NCBI GenBank assembly: GCA_028292435.1
Contig: JAQGMI010000140.1
Location: forward strand, 1-41,360
Direction of reading: 5' to 3'
From: Betaproteobacteria bacterium
GTDB taxonomy: Bacteria; Pseudomonadota; Gammaproteobacteria; Burkholderiales; SG8-41
DNA length: 41,360 nt
Shown here piece by piece: positions 22,321-30,028 of the stretch. The position numbers and the translations under genes are program-made. A model generated the notes under the pieces. The model did no database searches. It was not told where the DNA came from and saw only the letters and a program-made list of their open reading frames with translations. The number at the start of each line of letters is the position of its first letter. Positions within the stretch are counted from its first letter, which is position 1.

Positions 22321-24153
22321 ATGGATACGACTACCCCTTCGAAGCCGACCAAGACCACGAGCAGCTCCGCGAAGCGCACGACCTACAAAGGCGCCGAGAT
22401 CATGGTCGAGTACCTGATCAAGGAGAAGGTTCCCTATCTGTTCGGCGTCTGCGGCCACGGCAACATTGGTTTTCTCGACGCTGCCTGCAGTGCGGCCGAT
22501 CGTATCAAGACGATTTCTGTTCATCACGAGCAGGCAGCCGGCTACATGGCCGATGCTTATTACAAGGTAAAGCACCAGCCGGTCGCGACGTATACGTCGT
22601 GCGGGCCGGGTTCCTGCAATATGCCCGTTGCGCTGGCGGGCGCGATGATGGATTCATCGTCGTTCCTCGCAATCACCGGCAACGTGCCGACGACGCAGTT
22701 CAATCGCATGCCGTTCCAGGAAACCGGGCGCTACTTCCAAGGCGACTTCCCATCCGTGATCCGGCCGCTCGTCAAAAAGAGTTTTCAGCCGACACGCGTG
22801 GAGATGCTGCCGCTCGCGATGAAGCAGGCGTTTGGATTGTTGCGGACGGGCCGCCCGGGTCCGGTCAACATTGATGTGCCGCTCAATGTCTTTCAGGAAA
22901 GCGCTGAAGTCGAAATTCCGGAACCCGATCCCTTAGTGATGCAGCGGGCGCCCGGGGATCTCAACGCGCTCGATCAGACGCTCGACTTGCTGCTGGCCGC
23001 GAAACGGCCGGTGATTCTGATCGGGCAGGGTGGCCTCATCGGTGAAGCAACCGAGGTGTTGCTCGAGTTTCTGAGCGTGTTGCGCATCCCGGTGGTCACG
23101 AGCCCGAACGGCAAGGGTACGCTCGACGAGACGCACGAGCTTTCGTTTGGCCCGATGGGTAGGAACGGTCCTTACCAGGCCAATGAAGCGACGCGCAACG
23201 CCGACGTGATTCTCGGGCTTGGCTGCAGCTTCGACGATCGTGCGACGAGCGCGTGGATCAGCGGTTACACGCTGACGGTGCCGCCGACCAAGCTCATCCA
23301 GATCGACAATGATCCGTCGGAAATCGGCCGCAATTATCCGGTTCATCTCGGCATTCTCGGCGACGTGCGCGCCAGTCTAGAAGTGCTCGTGCGCCGCGCG
23401 CGCGAAAAAGTAAAATCCGCGCCGAAGACCTACGACGACTGGGTTGGCAAGCTGAATGAATGCAAGAAAATCTGGGACGATTATCAGAGTCCGTTCATGT
23501 CCTCGGAGGCGTCGCCGCTGCGTCCGGAGAGACTGCTTAAAGGCTTGTCCAACGTTATTCCGGAAAATGCGCTCTTCGCAACCGACGTAGGCGTGCATCA
23601 CAACTGGGTCGTCCAATTATGGAAAGCACGGCGGCCGCGTCATCTGCTGCAATCGTGGGGATTTGCGTCGATGGGCTTCGCGACCTGCGGCATTCTCGGC
23701 GCAAAACTTGCGCAGCCTGAAAGCCCGGCAATCGCGGTGTGCGGCGACGGCTCGTTCATGATGACGCCGCATATACTCGCCACCGCGGTCGAATACGACA
23801 TTCCCGCGGTATGGGTCGTGTGGAACAACTACGGCTACTGCTCGATTCGCGACATGCAGCTCGGCATGTTCGGCCAGGAACTCGCAACGAGCTTCCAGAT
23901 CGACAAGACCAAGCAGCTGCACAGCACGGATTTCGTGATGCTTGCGCGCTCGATGGGTGTGGACGGTGCGCGCGTTGAGCGCGCCGGCGATCTCGAGGGC
24001 GTGCTCGAAACGGCGATTAAATCCAATCGGCCGTATCTCGTCGAAGTGCCGGTCGACCGCGAAATCCGGCCGGTGGGGACGGGGACGTGGCAGTTGCCGC
24101 CGTTCCCGCATGCGGAGCCGAATTTCAGGAAGCTGGCGGGACTCGAGAAATAA
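22321..24153 (+). CDS. Thiamine-diphosphate-dependent enzyme, acetolactate-synthase-like
   Basis: A 610-residue ThDP enzyme with the three usual domains. The N-terminal PYR domain has the cofactor-activating Glu70 (VHHEQAAGYMADAYY). The middle domain has GLGCSFDDRATSAWI and IQIDNDPSEIGRN. The C-terminal PP domain has CGDGSFMMTPHILATAVEYD through VVWNNYGYCSIRDMQLG, the GDG-N(24-27)-NN motif that binds magnesium and ThDP (Asp476). The first 20 residues are a Lys/Thr/Ser-rich tail. CGHGNIG at the start of the PYR domain replaces the more common G.PG of acetolactate synthases, so another 2-oxo acid decarboxylase or carboligase role is likely. No regulatory subunit follows. It lies in the operon after the Bug and RbsB-like genes. 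Confidence 0.9.
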   Translation: MDTTTPSKPTKTTSSSAKRTTYKGAEIMVEYLIKEKVPYLFGVCGHGNIGFLDAACSAADRIKTISVHHEQAAGYMADAYYKVKHQPVATYTSCGPGSCNMPVALAGAMMDSSSFLAITGNVPTTQFNRMPFQETGRYFQGDFPSVIRPLVKKSFQPTRVEMLPLAMKQAFGLLRTGRPGPVNIDVPLNVFQESAEVEIPEPDPLVMQRAPGDLNALDQTLDLLLAAKRPVILIGQGGLIGEATEVLLEFLSVLRIPVVTSPNGKGTLDETHELSFGPMGRNGPYQANEATRNADVILGLGCSFDDRATSAWISGYTLTVPPTKLIQIDNDPSEIGRNYPVHLGILGDVRASLEVLVRRAREKVKSAPKTYDDWVGKLNECKKIWDDYQSPFMSSEASPLRPERLLKGLSNVIPENALFATDVGVHHNWVVQLWKARRPRHLLQSWGFASMGFATCGILGAKLAQPESPAIAVCGDGSFMMTPHILATAVEYDIPAVWVVWNNYGYCSIRDMQLGMFGQELATSFQIDKTKQLHSTDFVMLARSMGVDGARVERAGDLEGVLETAIKSNRPYLVEVPVDREIRPVGTGTWQLPPFPHAEPNFRKLAGLEK

Positions 24154-24203
24154 GTAAAACGCTTTCGCAATAAAAAACACGAGCGAAAAATAAGGAGAAC
24201 AAA

Positions 24204-24623
24204 ATGCGGTCAGTGCTCTTGGGAATGGTGCTTTTAACGTTGAGCGGATGCGCATACCTGCCGCCGGGTTTGTCGCAGGTGCAACTGACCCCCCGCAACA
24301 GCGACACTATTTATTACGGGTCCGTCCGGCTCGAAGGCCTCGCGGTCGTCAAGCTGACGGTTGAAATAGATCGCCGGATTTATGCCGGCAATCTCGAGAT
24401 CACGCGGTCTAATGAGACGCTGGGTCTCTATGAACGATACGGTTCACGCAATGCTGCGCCGAAAACGCCCGCAGTTCTCGCGGCTACGAATTTCAGCAAA
24501 GCCGTTCTGTCGTCGACCGAAAACCGCCTTTTGAGATGCGACTTCACGGACGTCGGCGGAACGAGCGCGGGCGGGATTTGCATCGACGATGCGCAGCGAC
24601 TCTACGACGTGATTTTCAGCTAG
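24204..24623 (+). CDS. Small lipoprotein, function unknown
   Basis: A 139-residue predicted outer-membrane lipoprotein. AAGGAG precedes the ATG by about seven bases. The leader MRSVLLGMVLLTLSG ends in the lipobox LSGC, with Cys16 as the lipidation site. The mature part is beta-rich (IYYGSVRLEGLAVVKLTVEI, RRIYAGNLEITRSNET) and has two later cysteines (LLRCDFTD, GGICIDD) able to pair in the periplasm. I do not recognise a family. It follows the ThDP enzyme by 50 bases and converges on a Bug gene. The 24-base gap after its stop shows no terminator. Confidence 0.8.
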   Translation: MRSVLLGMVLLTLSGCAYLPPGLSQVQLTPRNSDTIYYGSVRLEGLAVVKLTVEIDRRIYAGNLEITRSNETLGLYERYGSRNAAPKTPAVLAATNFSKAVLSSTENRLLRCDFTDVGGTSAGGICIDDAQRLYDVIFS

Positions 24624-24647
24624 CGGCTTTTCACCGCAGGGCGGCCA

Positions 24648-25670
24648 TCATTCCGGTTTAATGCCGGCGGCCTTTACGACTTTGCCCCACCTCGCGAGTT
24701 CGCTTTTGAGGTGACCTTCGAATTCCTGCGGCGTAGACGTCGTGATATCAAGCGAGAGATTGCCAAATTTGGTGCGCACGTCCGGCGCGCGCATGGCGTC
24801 GAGAATTGTCGCGTGAAGCCTGGCGGCTATTTCTTTCGGTAAACTCGCCGGCCCAAATACGCCGAACCAGTTGGTAACGATCATCTCCTTGATGCCGCTC
24901 TCGTCAAAGGTCGGCACATCAGGCAGCGCACTCGTCCGCTGCGTGCTCGAAATCGCGAGCGCGCGCAGCCGTCCGCCGCGCACATGCGGCGCGGCACCCG
25001 GAATTGTCGGAAACGCCGCCTGCACCTGACCACCGATTACGTCAGTCTGTGCGACCGAGATGCTTTTGTAGGGAATGTGCACGATGTTGACGCCCGCCGC
25101 GAGTTTGAAGAGCTCGCCGGTGAGATGAGTGATCGAGCCGCTGCCGCCTGAACCGTAATTGATCTTGCCCGGCTGCGCTTTCGCCGCGGCAATGAATTCG
25201 CTCAGTGTCTGCGCTGGAAAATTCGGATTGATCACCATCACCTGCGGCGCCGTCGCGAGCAGCGTCAGCGGCGTGAAATCCTTGATCGGATCGTACGGCA
25301 CGTGCTTCAGGACATGCACGTTGATCGTGTGCGGCGAATCGCCGATCAGCAGCGTGTAACCGTCGGGCGCCGCCTTCGCCACAATTTCCCGGCCGAGCGA
25401 ACCCGAAGCGCCGGGCCGGTTGTCGACTACAAATTGCTGGCCGAGCAGTTCGCCGAGTTTCTGCCCGACGATACGCGCGACGGCGTCGGAGGAGCCGCCG
25501 GGGGAATAGGGGACGATGACGCGGACGGGGCGGGTGGGATAACTGGTCTCGGCGGCGAATGCAGAGATCTGGAAAACGGCGACCAGGCCCAGAGACCAGA
25601 GTGCGGAACGAATTGACGTTAGAGGCCGGTGGGAATTGTTGTTATGCATTTGGCGGATACGATCAGTCAC
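24648..25670 (-). CDS. Bug/TctC-family periplasmic solute receptor 4
   Basis: A 340-residue Bug receptor, third gene of a minus-strand run. The GTG start at 25670 overlaps the stop of the preceding Bug gene by eight bases and has GGAG about six bases upstream; an internal ATG at 25649 lacks a ribosome site. The leader is long, with a polar N-region and a hydrophobic segment ending SAFA. The mature part has SYPTRPVRVIVPYSPGGSSD, FVVDNRPGASGSLG, APDGYTLLIGD, HIPYKSISVAQTDVIGG and LARWGKVVKAAGIKPE, normal for the family. The overlap implies translational coupling to receptor 5. The ligand is unknown, but the divergent enzyme cluster points to an organic acid. Confidence 0.92.
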   Translation of the reverse strand: MTDRIRQMHNNNSHRPLTSIRSALWSLGLVAVFQISAFAAETSYPTRPVRVIVPYSPGGSSDAVARIVGQKLGELLGQQFVVDNRPGASGSLGREIVAKAAPDGYTLLIGDSPHTINVHVLKHVPYDPIKDFTPLTLLATAPQVMVINPNFPAQTLSEFIAAAKAQPGKINYGSGGSGSITHLTGELFKLAAGVNIVHIPYKSISVAQTDVIGGQVQAAFPTIPGAAPHVRGGRLRALAISSTQRTSALPDVPTFDESGIKEMIVTNWFGVFGPASLPKEIAARLHATILDAMRAPDVRTKFGNLSLDITTSTPQEFEGHLKSELARWGKVVKAAGIKPE

Positions 25671-26622
25671 CTTTCACTCCTGCCGCTTTCACCACTTTCC
25701 CCCATTTATCGATTTCAGATCGCAGAAATTTCCTGAATTCATCCGGCGCCATATATCCCGCTTCGACGCCTTCCGTCGCCAACTGTTCTTTCACGGCCGG
25801 CACTGCGACGATTTTTTTCAGCTCGTTGCTGATTTTGGTAATTACTTCACGCGGCAGTCTGGGCGGTCCCCAGATACCGTACCAGAGCACTGCTTCATAG
25901 CCGGGAACCGTTTCCGCGATGGCCGGAATGTCGGGAATGCCCGGCAGGCGCTGTGGTGTCGTCACCCCAAGCCCTTTCAACCGTCCGCTGCGCACAAACG
26001 GGATTTCGGACGCAACGCCGCCCATCAGGAGCTGGACTTGTCCGCCGAGCAGATCGGCCATTGCCGGGCCGGTGCCTTTATAGGGCACATGGACCATTTT
26101 CGTCTGCGTCATCATGTTGAAGAGTTCGGTCGCAAGGTGCGTGAATCCGCCGACGCCGGTCGAGCCATAATTTAATTTACCGGGGCTTGCCTTCGCCAGA
26201 TTGATGAGGTCCTGTGTCGTCTTGACCGGTACGCCGGGATGCACGGCGAGCAGATCGGCGCTGATGCCGACGAGGCCGATCGGCGAAATGCCATTGACTG
26301 GATCGAATGCCAATTTGTAGAGGCTCGGATTGACCGCATAACTGCCGGATACGGTGATGAGCGTGTAACCGTCGGGTGAGGCGCGCGCGGCGATGTCGGC
26401 ACCGAGCACGCCGCCGGCGCCGCCGCGATTATCGACGACGACTTGCTGACCGAGCCCTTCGCTGAGTTTTTGGGCGATGCGCCTCGCAACGATGTCGGTG
26501 CCGCCGCCGGGCGCGAAAGGCACGACCATGCGAATGGGTTTGTCGGGATAGTGCTGGCCGTAAGCCGCGATGGACGCGGTGGCGGCGACGCATGCGTACG
26601 CAATGGTGTTAACAAATTTCAT
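25663..26622 (-). CDS. Bug/TctC-family periplasmic solute receptor 5
   Basis: A 319-residue Bug receptor, second gene of the minus-strand run. The start has GAGGGGAC upstream. The leader MKFVNTIAYACVAATASIAA is followed by YGQHYPDKPIRMVVPFAPGG. Pocket blocks VVVDNRGGAGGVLG, SPDGYTLITVSG and HVPYKGTGPAMADLLGGQVQ are present, the first with GGAGG in place of PGAGG. It shares its frame-overlap junction with receptor 4 and follows receptor 6 by 83 bases. Three divergent Bug proteins in one transcript suggest several related ligands or a multi-receptor sensing function; this is inference. Confidence 0.92.
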   Translation of the reverse strand: MKFVNTIAYACVAATASIAAYGQHYPDKPIRMVVPFAPGGGTDIVARRIAQKLSEGLGQQVVVDNRGGAGGVLGADIAARASPDGYTLITVSGSYAVNPSLYKLAFDPVNGISPIGLVGISADLLAVHPGVPVKTTQDLINLAKASPGKLNYGSTGVGGFTHLATELFNMMTQTKMVHVPYKGTGPAMADLLGGQVQLLMGGVASEIPFVRSGRLKGLGVTTPQRLPGIPDIPAIAETVPGYEAVLWYGIWGPPRLPREVITKISNELKKIVAVPAVKEQLATEGVEAGYMAPDEFRKFLRSEIDKWGKVVKAAGVKGD

Positions 26623-26705
26623 GTTGTCCCCTCATGCCGTTGTTGGTCGGCCCGATTCTTTTTTGCCGACACGTCCGCGCAGGCGGGAAATGACAGCGAA
26701 AGCGT

Positions 26706-27671
26706 TTAATCCAGTTTAGCACCCGACTCCTTGACGACCTTTGCCCACTTTACGATCTCATCGCGCACATACTGCGAAAACTCTGCCGGCGATTTCGTCG
26801 AGGGCTCGGCGCCCAGCGCGGTGAGTCGTTCTTTCAATTCCGGTGCGGTGATCGCGCCGCTGATTTCATTATTAAGTCTGGTGACGAGGTCTTTCGCCAA
26901 TGCCGCGGGCGCGAACACGCCGTACCACGACGTCACATCGAATCCCGGCAAGCCGGATTCGCTGACTGTTGGAATCGCTGGCAGCAGCGGCGAGCGGGCT
27001 GCGCCGGTTACCGCGATGGCGCGCAGCTTGCCCGCCTGCACATGCGGCATTGCGACCGGAAATCCCATCGACGCGAGCTGCAACTGGCCGGCGAGCAGAT
27101 CGCCGACGACCTGGCCAGCGCCTTTATAAGGGATATGCGTCATCTTGACGCCCGCCATGGTGTCTAACAGTTCGAGTGCAAGATGATTCGGCGAACCGTT
27201 GCCCGCCGAGCCGAAGTTAAGCTGTCCCGGTTTTGATTTGGCGAGCGCGACAAGGTCTTTGATTGATTTCGCCGGCAGCGAAGGGTGCAGCACTATCATG
27301 CTCGGGAACGACGCGACTTCAGCAACGGCCGAAAGATCCTTCACCATGTCGTAGCCGAGCTTGTTATAGAGGCTCGCGCCGATGGCGTGCGGCACGCCGC
27401 CCATTAACAACGTGTAGCCATCAGGCGTGGATTTGGCGACGAGTTCCGCACCTATATTGCCGCCGGCGCCGACCCGATTTTCGACGACGACCGGTTGACC
27501 CATGCGTTCATTCAATTTCTGGCCGACGATGCGCGCGAGCACGTCGGTAGCGCCGCCCGGCGAAAATGGCGCGACAAGGCGAAGCGGCTTATTCGGATAG
27601 TCCTGCGCCGAACCGGCAACTGGCGCCACGCAGAGCACGAACAGGCAGAGGCAACGTAACGGCGCCAACAC
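26706..27671 (-). CDS. Bug/TctC-family periplasmic solute receptor 6
   Basis: A 321-residue Bug receptor, first gene of the run of three. The start is placed at GTG 27669-27671, because AAGGAGG lies five bases before it and the product then begins with a proper leader (MLAPLRCLCLFVLCVAPVAG then SAQ). Upstream ATGs exist but lack such a site. The mature part opens DYPNKPLRLVAPFSPGGATD, with VVVENRVGAGGNIG, TPDGYTLLMGG, HIPYKGAGQVVGDLLAGQLQ and a C-terminal IVKWAKVVKESGAKLD. Its 5' end faces the enolase-superfamily gene across 128 bases, a shared divergent promoter region with a TAAAAT box at 27755-27760. Confidence 0.92.
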   Translation of the reverse strand: MLAPLRCLCLFVLCVAPVAGSAQDYPNKPLRLVAPFSPGGATDVLARIVGQKLNERMGQPVVVENRVGAGGNIGAELVAKSTPDGYTLLMGGVPHAIGASLYNKLGYDMVKDLSAVAEVASFPSMIVLHPSLPAKSIKDLVALAKSKPGQLNFGSAGNGSPNHLALELLDTMAGVKMTHIPYKGAGQVVGDLLAGQLQLASMGFPVAMPHVQAGKLRAIAVTGAARSPLLPAIPTVSESGLPGFDVTSWYGVFAPAALAKDLVTRLNNEISGAITAPELKERLTALGAEPSTKSPAEFSQYVRDEIVKWAKVVKESGAKLD

Positions 27672-27799
27672 TTTGATCCTCCTTTTTGGTGGCGGATTCA
27701 TTGTGCCTAAAGGCCGCGCGCATGGATACCGCGTTCGACGCCGTCGCCTTCGGGTAAAATTCATCAGGTTTGCGCAGTACCCATAGCCGGGAACCCTCA

Positions 27800-28903
27800 G
27801 TGAAAATCAAACGCATTGAACCGATCGCGGTGAGCCTGCCGCTCATCAAGCCCGTCAAAATGGCGGGCGTCGAATTGACCACGGCCGACAACCTGATCGT
27901 GCGCATCGAGTCGGACACCGGTGTCGTCGGCTGGGGCGAGTCGGCCTCAGCGCCGATCATGACGGGGGAAACGGTCGAGAGCATGGTCGCCGCCGTGCGC
28001 CACCTTGCACCGTACGTCGAAGGTCGCGCGGCAGATGACTTTGCCGGCGCTTCGTCAATGATGAACTTGTGGATGTACGGCAACCAGGCGGCCAAAGGCG
28101 CGATCGAAATGGCGATGCATGATCTGGTCGGCAAGGCAACGCGCCAACCCGTGCACGTGCTGCTCGGCGGCAAGCGCAGCGATCGCGTCTCGACGTTGTG
28201 GATGATCAGCGGCGGCAACCTCGAAGCGGACGTGCGCGAAGCGAAGGAACTCCTCGCCGCCGGCTACGTCGCGTACAAAGTGAAGGTCGGCGTGAATTCG
28301 CCGGAAGTTGATATCGAACGTACGCGTCGCGTGTGCGAAACACTCGGCCCGGGTTTCCTGATTTCATCGGATGCCAATCAAGGTTGGACCGCCGATGAGG
28401 GCGAACGCTACGTGCGCGGTGTCGCCGATACGCTTCTCGACTTTTTCGAGCAGCCCGTGCGCCAGGACGATCTCGCTGGCATGGCGCGCATTGCAGCGGC
28501 CACGCGAGTGCCGATCTGCGCCGATGAAGGGATTCACTCGCTTGATCACATCCGGCGGCACCATGCGGCGGGCGCTGCGCGCGGCGTGAGCTTGAAAACG
28601 ATCAAGCTCGGCGGCCTGCGCGGCGTGATGGAGGCCGGCAAGCTGTGCGCGGAACTCGGCATGGAAATCAACATGGCGTGCAAGACCGCCGAATCGAGCA
28701 TCGCGTCGTCCGCGGCCGTGCATCTCGCCGCCGCGTTGCCGTCGAATAAATGGAGCTTGAACATCTCGAGCCCGTATCTCGCCGAAGACTTGACCGCGCA
28801 ACCGCTCAAGGTCGAGCGCGGCCATGTCACCGTGCCTGACGCGCCGGGTCTCGGCGTCAATGTCGATGAATCACGCGTACGGCGCTTCCAGATCAAGGTT
28901 TGA
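27800..28903 (+). CDS. Mandelate racemase/muconate lactonizing enzyme family protein
   Basis: A 367-residue enolase-superfamily enzyme. The GTG start at 27800 gives the typical N-terminus (MKIKRIEPIAVSLPLIKPVK); the open frame continues ten codons upstream without family sequence. Catalytic elements follow the muconate-lactonizing subgroup: Lys160-x-Lys162 in YKVKVGV, metal ligands Asp191 (SSDANQGW), Glu217 (FFEQPV) and Asp242 (CADEG), and Lys269 (LKTIKLGGLRG). This pattern abstracts a proton alpha to a carboxylate, for cycloisomerisation, racemisation or dehydration. The product is cytoplasmic. With the dehydrogenase and Mo-hydroxylase genes downstream it probably acts in one catabolic route for an organic acid. 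Confidence 0.92.
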   Translation: MKIKRIEPIAVSLPLIKPVKMAGVELTTADNLIVRIESDTGVVGWGESASAPIMTGETVESMVAAVRHLAPYVEGRAADDFAGASSMMNLWMYGNQAAKGAIEMAMHDLVGKATRQPVHVLLGGKRSDRVSTLWMISGGNLEADVREAKELLAAGYVAYKVKVGVNSPEVDIERTRRVCETLGPGFLISSDANQGWTADEGERYVRGVADTLLDFFEQPVRQDDLAGMARIAAATRVPICADEGIHSLDHIRRHHAAGAARGVSLKTIKLGGLRGVMEAGKLCAELGMEINMACKTAESSIASSAAVHLAAALPSNKWSLNISSPYLAEDLTAQPLKVERGHVTVPDAPGLGVNVDESRVRRFQIKV

Positions 28904-28969
28904 ACGAAAGATCTGCGTTCATCCGCATTCGTCGGCGGTTAAATCGAGTTTTGGATGGAGGAGAAGCAA

Positions 28970-29941
28970 GTGGTCAACGCGGCAATCATAGGTTTGGGCT
29001 GGTGGGGTAAGAACATCGTCAATGCCGTGCAGGGCAAGTGCCCACAGCTCAAATTTATTCGCGGTGTAACCAAAGAAATTGCCGAGACTCAGGCTTTCGC
29101 CAGCCAACACAATATCCCGCTCAGCGAAAATCTTGAAGACGCGCTGGCCGATCCAAAGGTCGAAGCGGTCGTGCTCGCGACGCCGCATTCGCTGCACGCC
29201 GATCAGATCGTCGCCGCGGCGCGCGCCGGTAAGCACGTGTTCTGCGAAAAGCCGCTGTCACTGAAACGCGCCGACGCCGAGCGCGCGGTCAAAGCTTGCC
29301 TCGATGCGAAACGCGTTATCGGTGTCGGCCAGAACAAACGCTTCTGGCCGTCGATGACGGCCTTGCGCGGCGTGGTCGCCGGCGGCAGTCTCGGCAAAGT
29401 CATGCATATCGAAGGCCATTACAGCAACGAGAACTCGAGCAATTTTTTCGCCGGCTGGCGCGACAAGCCGGACGAGACGCCGGGTGCGGGCATGACCGGC
29501 ACCGGTATTCATATTCTGGATGCGTTCGTCAGCTTGGCCGGACCGGCGGCGAGCGTCAGCGCGCAATTCGTCTCAACGCAGGGCGGGCACGATCCGCGCG
29601 ACACAATTTCGGTGCTGTTCAAATTCAAAAACGGCATGAGCGGCACGCTCGGCGCCGTGCGGCCATCACCGTTTTACTGGCGGGTGCATGCATTCGGCGA
29701 CCGCGGCTCCGCCGAAGCGCTCGGCGAAACCGAAACCATCGTACGCTGCTCGGGTGCGCCGGTCGAGCGCAGGACGTACGCTGCGATCGATTCGCTGCGA
29801 GCCGAGTTCGATGCATTTGCACAGGCCGTCGGCGGCGGCGCGCCGTATCCGATTTCGCCCGTCGAGATGACGGCGACGATCGCCGCGTTCGATGCAATCA
29901 TCGAGTCGATTGCCAGCGGCAAGCCGGTCGAGATTGCGTGA
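28970..29941 (+). CDS. Gfo/Idh/MocA family oxidoreductase
   Basis: A 323-residue NAD(P)-dependent dehydrogenase. GTG 28970 is preferred, since GGAGGAG lies six bases before it; the in-frame ATG at 28955 itself overlaps that ribosome site. The Rossmann start reads VNAAIIGLGWWGKNIVNAVQ. VLATPHSLHADQIVAAARAG and KHVFCEKPLSL carry the EKP motif with the catalytic Lys. GTGIHILDAFVSLAG supplies the His of the C-terminal domain. Family members oxidise or reduce sugars, inositols or related hydroxy compounds. It lies 66 bases after the enolase-superfamily gene and 87 before the Mo-hydroxylase, all on one strand. Confidence 0.92.
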   Translation: MVNAAIIGLGWWGKNIVNAVQGKCPQLKFIRGVTKEIAETQAFASQHNIPLSENLEDALADPKVEAVVLATPHSLHADQIVAAARAGKHVFCEKPLSLKRADAERAVKACLDAKRVIGVGQNKRFWPSMTALRGVVAGGSLGKVMHIEGHYSNENSSNFFAGWRDKPDETPGAGMTGTGIHILDAFVSLAGPAASVSAQFVSTQGGHDPRDTISVLFKFKNGMSGTLGAVRPSPFYWRVHAFGDRGSAEALGETETIVRCSGAPVERRTYAAIDSLRAEFDAFAQAVGGGAPYPISPVEMTATIAAFDAIIESIASGKPVEIA

Positions 29942-29956
29942 AGTTGTAGAATCGAG

Positions 29957-29974
29957 GCGCCGGCAGACCGGCGC
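29957..29974 (+). other. GC-rich hairpin between dehydrogenase and Mo-hydroxylase genes
   Basis: GCGCCGG and CCGGCGC form a perfect seven-base stem around the loop CAGA. There is no T-run after it, so it is not an intrinsic terminator. It may stabilise or process the polycistronic message. Confidence 0.45.
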
Positions 29975-30028
29975 GCATCAAGGTAGACTAGCAACCGCAC
30001 TTCTTACATCCATCGCTAAATTCAGCTT

